The position numbers and the translations under genes were made by a program. Positions 61,763 through 64,000 of a DNA stretch of 64,000 nucleotides are shown here, one piece after another (within the stretch, counting starts at the first letter, position 1; each line of letters starts with the position of its first letter). Under the pieces are notes generated by a model. The model was not told the DNA's origin. It ran no database searches and saw nothing but the letters and a program-made list of their open reading frames with translations. This DNA is from Eriocheir sinensis (taxonomy: Eukaryota > Arthropoda > Malacostraca > Decapoda > Varunidae): the NCBI RefSeq assembly GCF_024679095.1, contig NW_026111250.1, forward strand, positions 496,001-560,000, given 5' to 3'.

Positions 61763-62550
61763 TATTATATAAATTTTTATTGATATTTGTGTTATTTATG
61801 TGTATTTTGTATATGTCTTCTCATAGAAATTTACATTATTTTATTGGTATTTTGTCTTTCTATTTTGATATGAATTACTTGATTATTTGTGTATTTTTTA
61901 CATTTTTTTTATACGTATTTACATTATTTAATGTGTATTTTGTTTATATATTTTTATACAAATTTACGTTATTATATGTGTATTTGTATAAGTATTTTGA
62001 TATAAATTTACATTATTTTATGTATTTTGTATATATATTTCAATTCAAATTTAGCTTATTTTATGAGTATTTTGTATATCTATTTATTTTAATACAAAAT
62101 CAAATATTTTATTTTTTTTCGTATATATATTTTTATAAAAAATGCATTATTTTATGGGTATTTTGCATCTTAATTTTCATACAAATTTACATTATTTTAT
62201 TAATATTTTCTGGATTTTGATACGATTTTACATTATTTTATTTGTGTTTTGTATATATTTTTTATACATATTTACATTATTTAATGTGTTTTTTGTATAT
62301 ATATTTGATACAAATTTACGTTATTTTAAGTCTATATGTTTATATATTTTCATTCAAATTTACATTATTTTATGTGTATTTTGTATATGTATTTCAATAC
62401 AAATTTACCTAATTTTATATATTTTTTGTATATTTATTTTCATACAAGTTTAAATTATTTTTGTGTATTTTTGTATATAGTTTTATACAAATTTAGGTTA
62501 TTTTATGTGTATTTTGTATATCTATTTTCATACAAATACACATTCTTTTA
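60510..62550. repeat. ~2.05-kb direct duplication, copy 2
   Basis: Copy of 55,449-57,515, including the J3 hinge near 61,765. Leaves the match at ACATTCTTTTATTGATATT (~62,540), where copy 1 reads ACATTCTTTTCATG. Confidence 0.86.
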
Positions 62551-62752
62551 TTGATATTTTGTTTATTTATTTTGACGCGAATTTTATGTGAATTTGTTAT
62601 CATTTTATACAAATTTACATTATTTTATGTGTATTTTGTACATGTATTTAAATACAAATTTAACTAATTATATGTGTATTTTGTATATCTATTTTCATAC
62701 AAATTGAATTTTTTTTTTGTATATATTTTTATTCAAATTTTCGTAATCTTAT
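61768..62752 (+). repeat. 45-bp satellite block 40, plus orientation
   Basis: Ends at the J5 hinge (ATTTTCGTAATCTTATAAAA). At 62,661-62,680 it carries the uninterrupted insertion target TAACTAATTATATGTGTATT, with flanks colinear with 16,840-17,055. Confidence 0.88.
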
Positions 62753-62756
62753 AAAA

Positions 62757-64000
62757 CAACACAAAATACACATAAAATATTTAAATTTGCATTGAAATAA
62801 ATATACAAAATGCACATACAATAAGGTAAATTTGTACTGAAAGAGATATGCAAAAATACATATAAAACAATGTAAATTTGTTTCAAAATATATATACGAA
62901 TACAAATAAAAAAACGTAGATTTCTATAAAAATATATATACAAAATACACATAAAATTAAGTAAATACGTATAAAAAATGTATACAAAATACACATAAAA
63001 TAATGTAAATTCGAATTAAAATAAATAAACAAAATACCAATAAAAGAATGTGTATTTGGATAAATATAAATATACAAAATACACATACAAAATAAACATA
63101 TAATAAGGTAGATTTGTAAAAAAATATATGTACAAAATGCACATAAAATAATGTAAATTTATATAAAAATATATATACAAATACACATAAAATACCATGA
63201 ATTTGTATAAAATTATATACTCAAAATAAATTAATTAAATAATGTAAATGCGTATAAAAATATATATACAAAGTACATATAAAATAATGTAAATTCGTAT
63301 CAATATAAATCAACAAAATACCAATAAGATAATATATATTTGAATGAAAATAGATTTACAAAATACACATAACCTAACTAAAATTTGTATTGAAATATAT
63401 ACAAAAATACATAAAAATAATTTGAGTTTGAATGAAAATTGATATTCAAAATACACAAAAAACTAGGTAAATTTCTTTGAAATATATATACAAAATACCC
63501 ATAAAATATTGTAAATTTGTGTCAAAATATATAAACAAATACACATAAAATAACGTAAATTTGTATGAAAAATATATACAAAATACACATAGAATAATGT
63601 CAAATCGTATCAAAATGAATGAGCAGAATATCAATAAAATAACGTAAATTTGTATGAAAATAAAGATGCAAAATACCCATAAAATAAAGCATATTTTTAT
63701 AAAAATACAAATAGAAAAATACACATAGACTAATTAAATTTGTACTAAAATTAATATACAAAATGCATATACAATAAATTTAAATTTGATTATATTAAAT
63801 GAAATAAATATACAAAATAAACATAAAATAAGGTAAATTTGTAATAAAATATATGTATGAATACACATAAAATAATATAGATTTGTATGAAATATATACA
63901 AATACACATAAAATAACATGAATTTGTATAAAATTTGTTTCAAAATATATACGAATACACACAATAAAATAACGTAAATTTTATGAAAATGTATATAAAA
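62757..64000 (-). repeat. 45-bp satellite block 41, minus orientation, runs off the window
   Basis: Matches 55,092-56,340, with a third unexpanded TA site near 63,328. The satellite continues past the end of the window, so the array is larger than 64 kb. Confidence 0.88.

Overview
This window contains no gene that I can support. All 64 kb is one very A+T-rich (by eye roughly seven-eighths A+T) satellite repeat family. The basic unit is a 45-bp monomer whose T-rich strand carries the words ACAAATTTACATTATTTTA, TGTGTATTTTGTATATA and a closing TTTTC or TTTTG. Monomers are 44-46 bp and fall into recognisable subtypes. About 16 subtypes follow one another in fixed order, giving a higher-order repeat (HOR) of roughly 0.7 kb. 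The many short hydrophobic reading frames rich in Y, I, F and L are a by-product: 45 is a multiple of 3, and the consensus monomer is stop-free in all three frames of its T-rich strand.

Layout: the array is a mosaic of about 41 blocks that alternate in orientation (about 40 switches, listed one by one; strand = the strand carrying the T-rich monomer). Most switches are not independent. The same few hinge sequences recur because larger segments containing them were duplicated. The main duplications are: a ~10.6-kb unit in tandem (about 6,625-17,060; 17,063-27,685; and a truncated third copy 27,686-33,686); a ~4.4-kb unit at 36,933-41,351 and 45,253-49,761; a ~2-kb unit at 55.4-57.5 kb and 60.5-62.55 kb, with a third partial copy running off the end; small tandem duplications of 530 bp (1,821-2,875), ~1,038 bp (4,835-6,900) and a ~0.5-kb repeat spaced 1,087 bp (42.04-43.64 kb). 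There are also inverted copies, for example 9.5-12.7 kb against 56.1-59.4 kb. Six long (TA)n arrays are in-place expansions of the short TA run inside particular monomers, and paralogous copies show the same sites unexpanded or only slightly expanded.

The only non-satellite DNA is a 68-bp GC-rich insertion found twice at equivalent positions (16,909-16,976 and 27,528-27,595). It ends in tandem TTCTTATG units and contains a GGCC-based hairpin. The uninterrupted target site survives at 62,670/62,671, so this is an insertion, probably the 3' end of a SINE or LINE-like retroelement, that was later copied with the 10.6-kb unit.

Organism: a eukaryote nuclear genome with large heterochromatin-like satellite arrays. 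The 68-bp insert resembles, from memory only, short interspersed sequences with TTCTTATG tails in arthropod (possibly decapod crustacean) genomes; this is a weak inference. No genes act together here. The interest lies in the architecture and history of the satellite. Boundaries are by-eye estimates, usually good to within about 10-30 bp.
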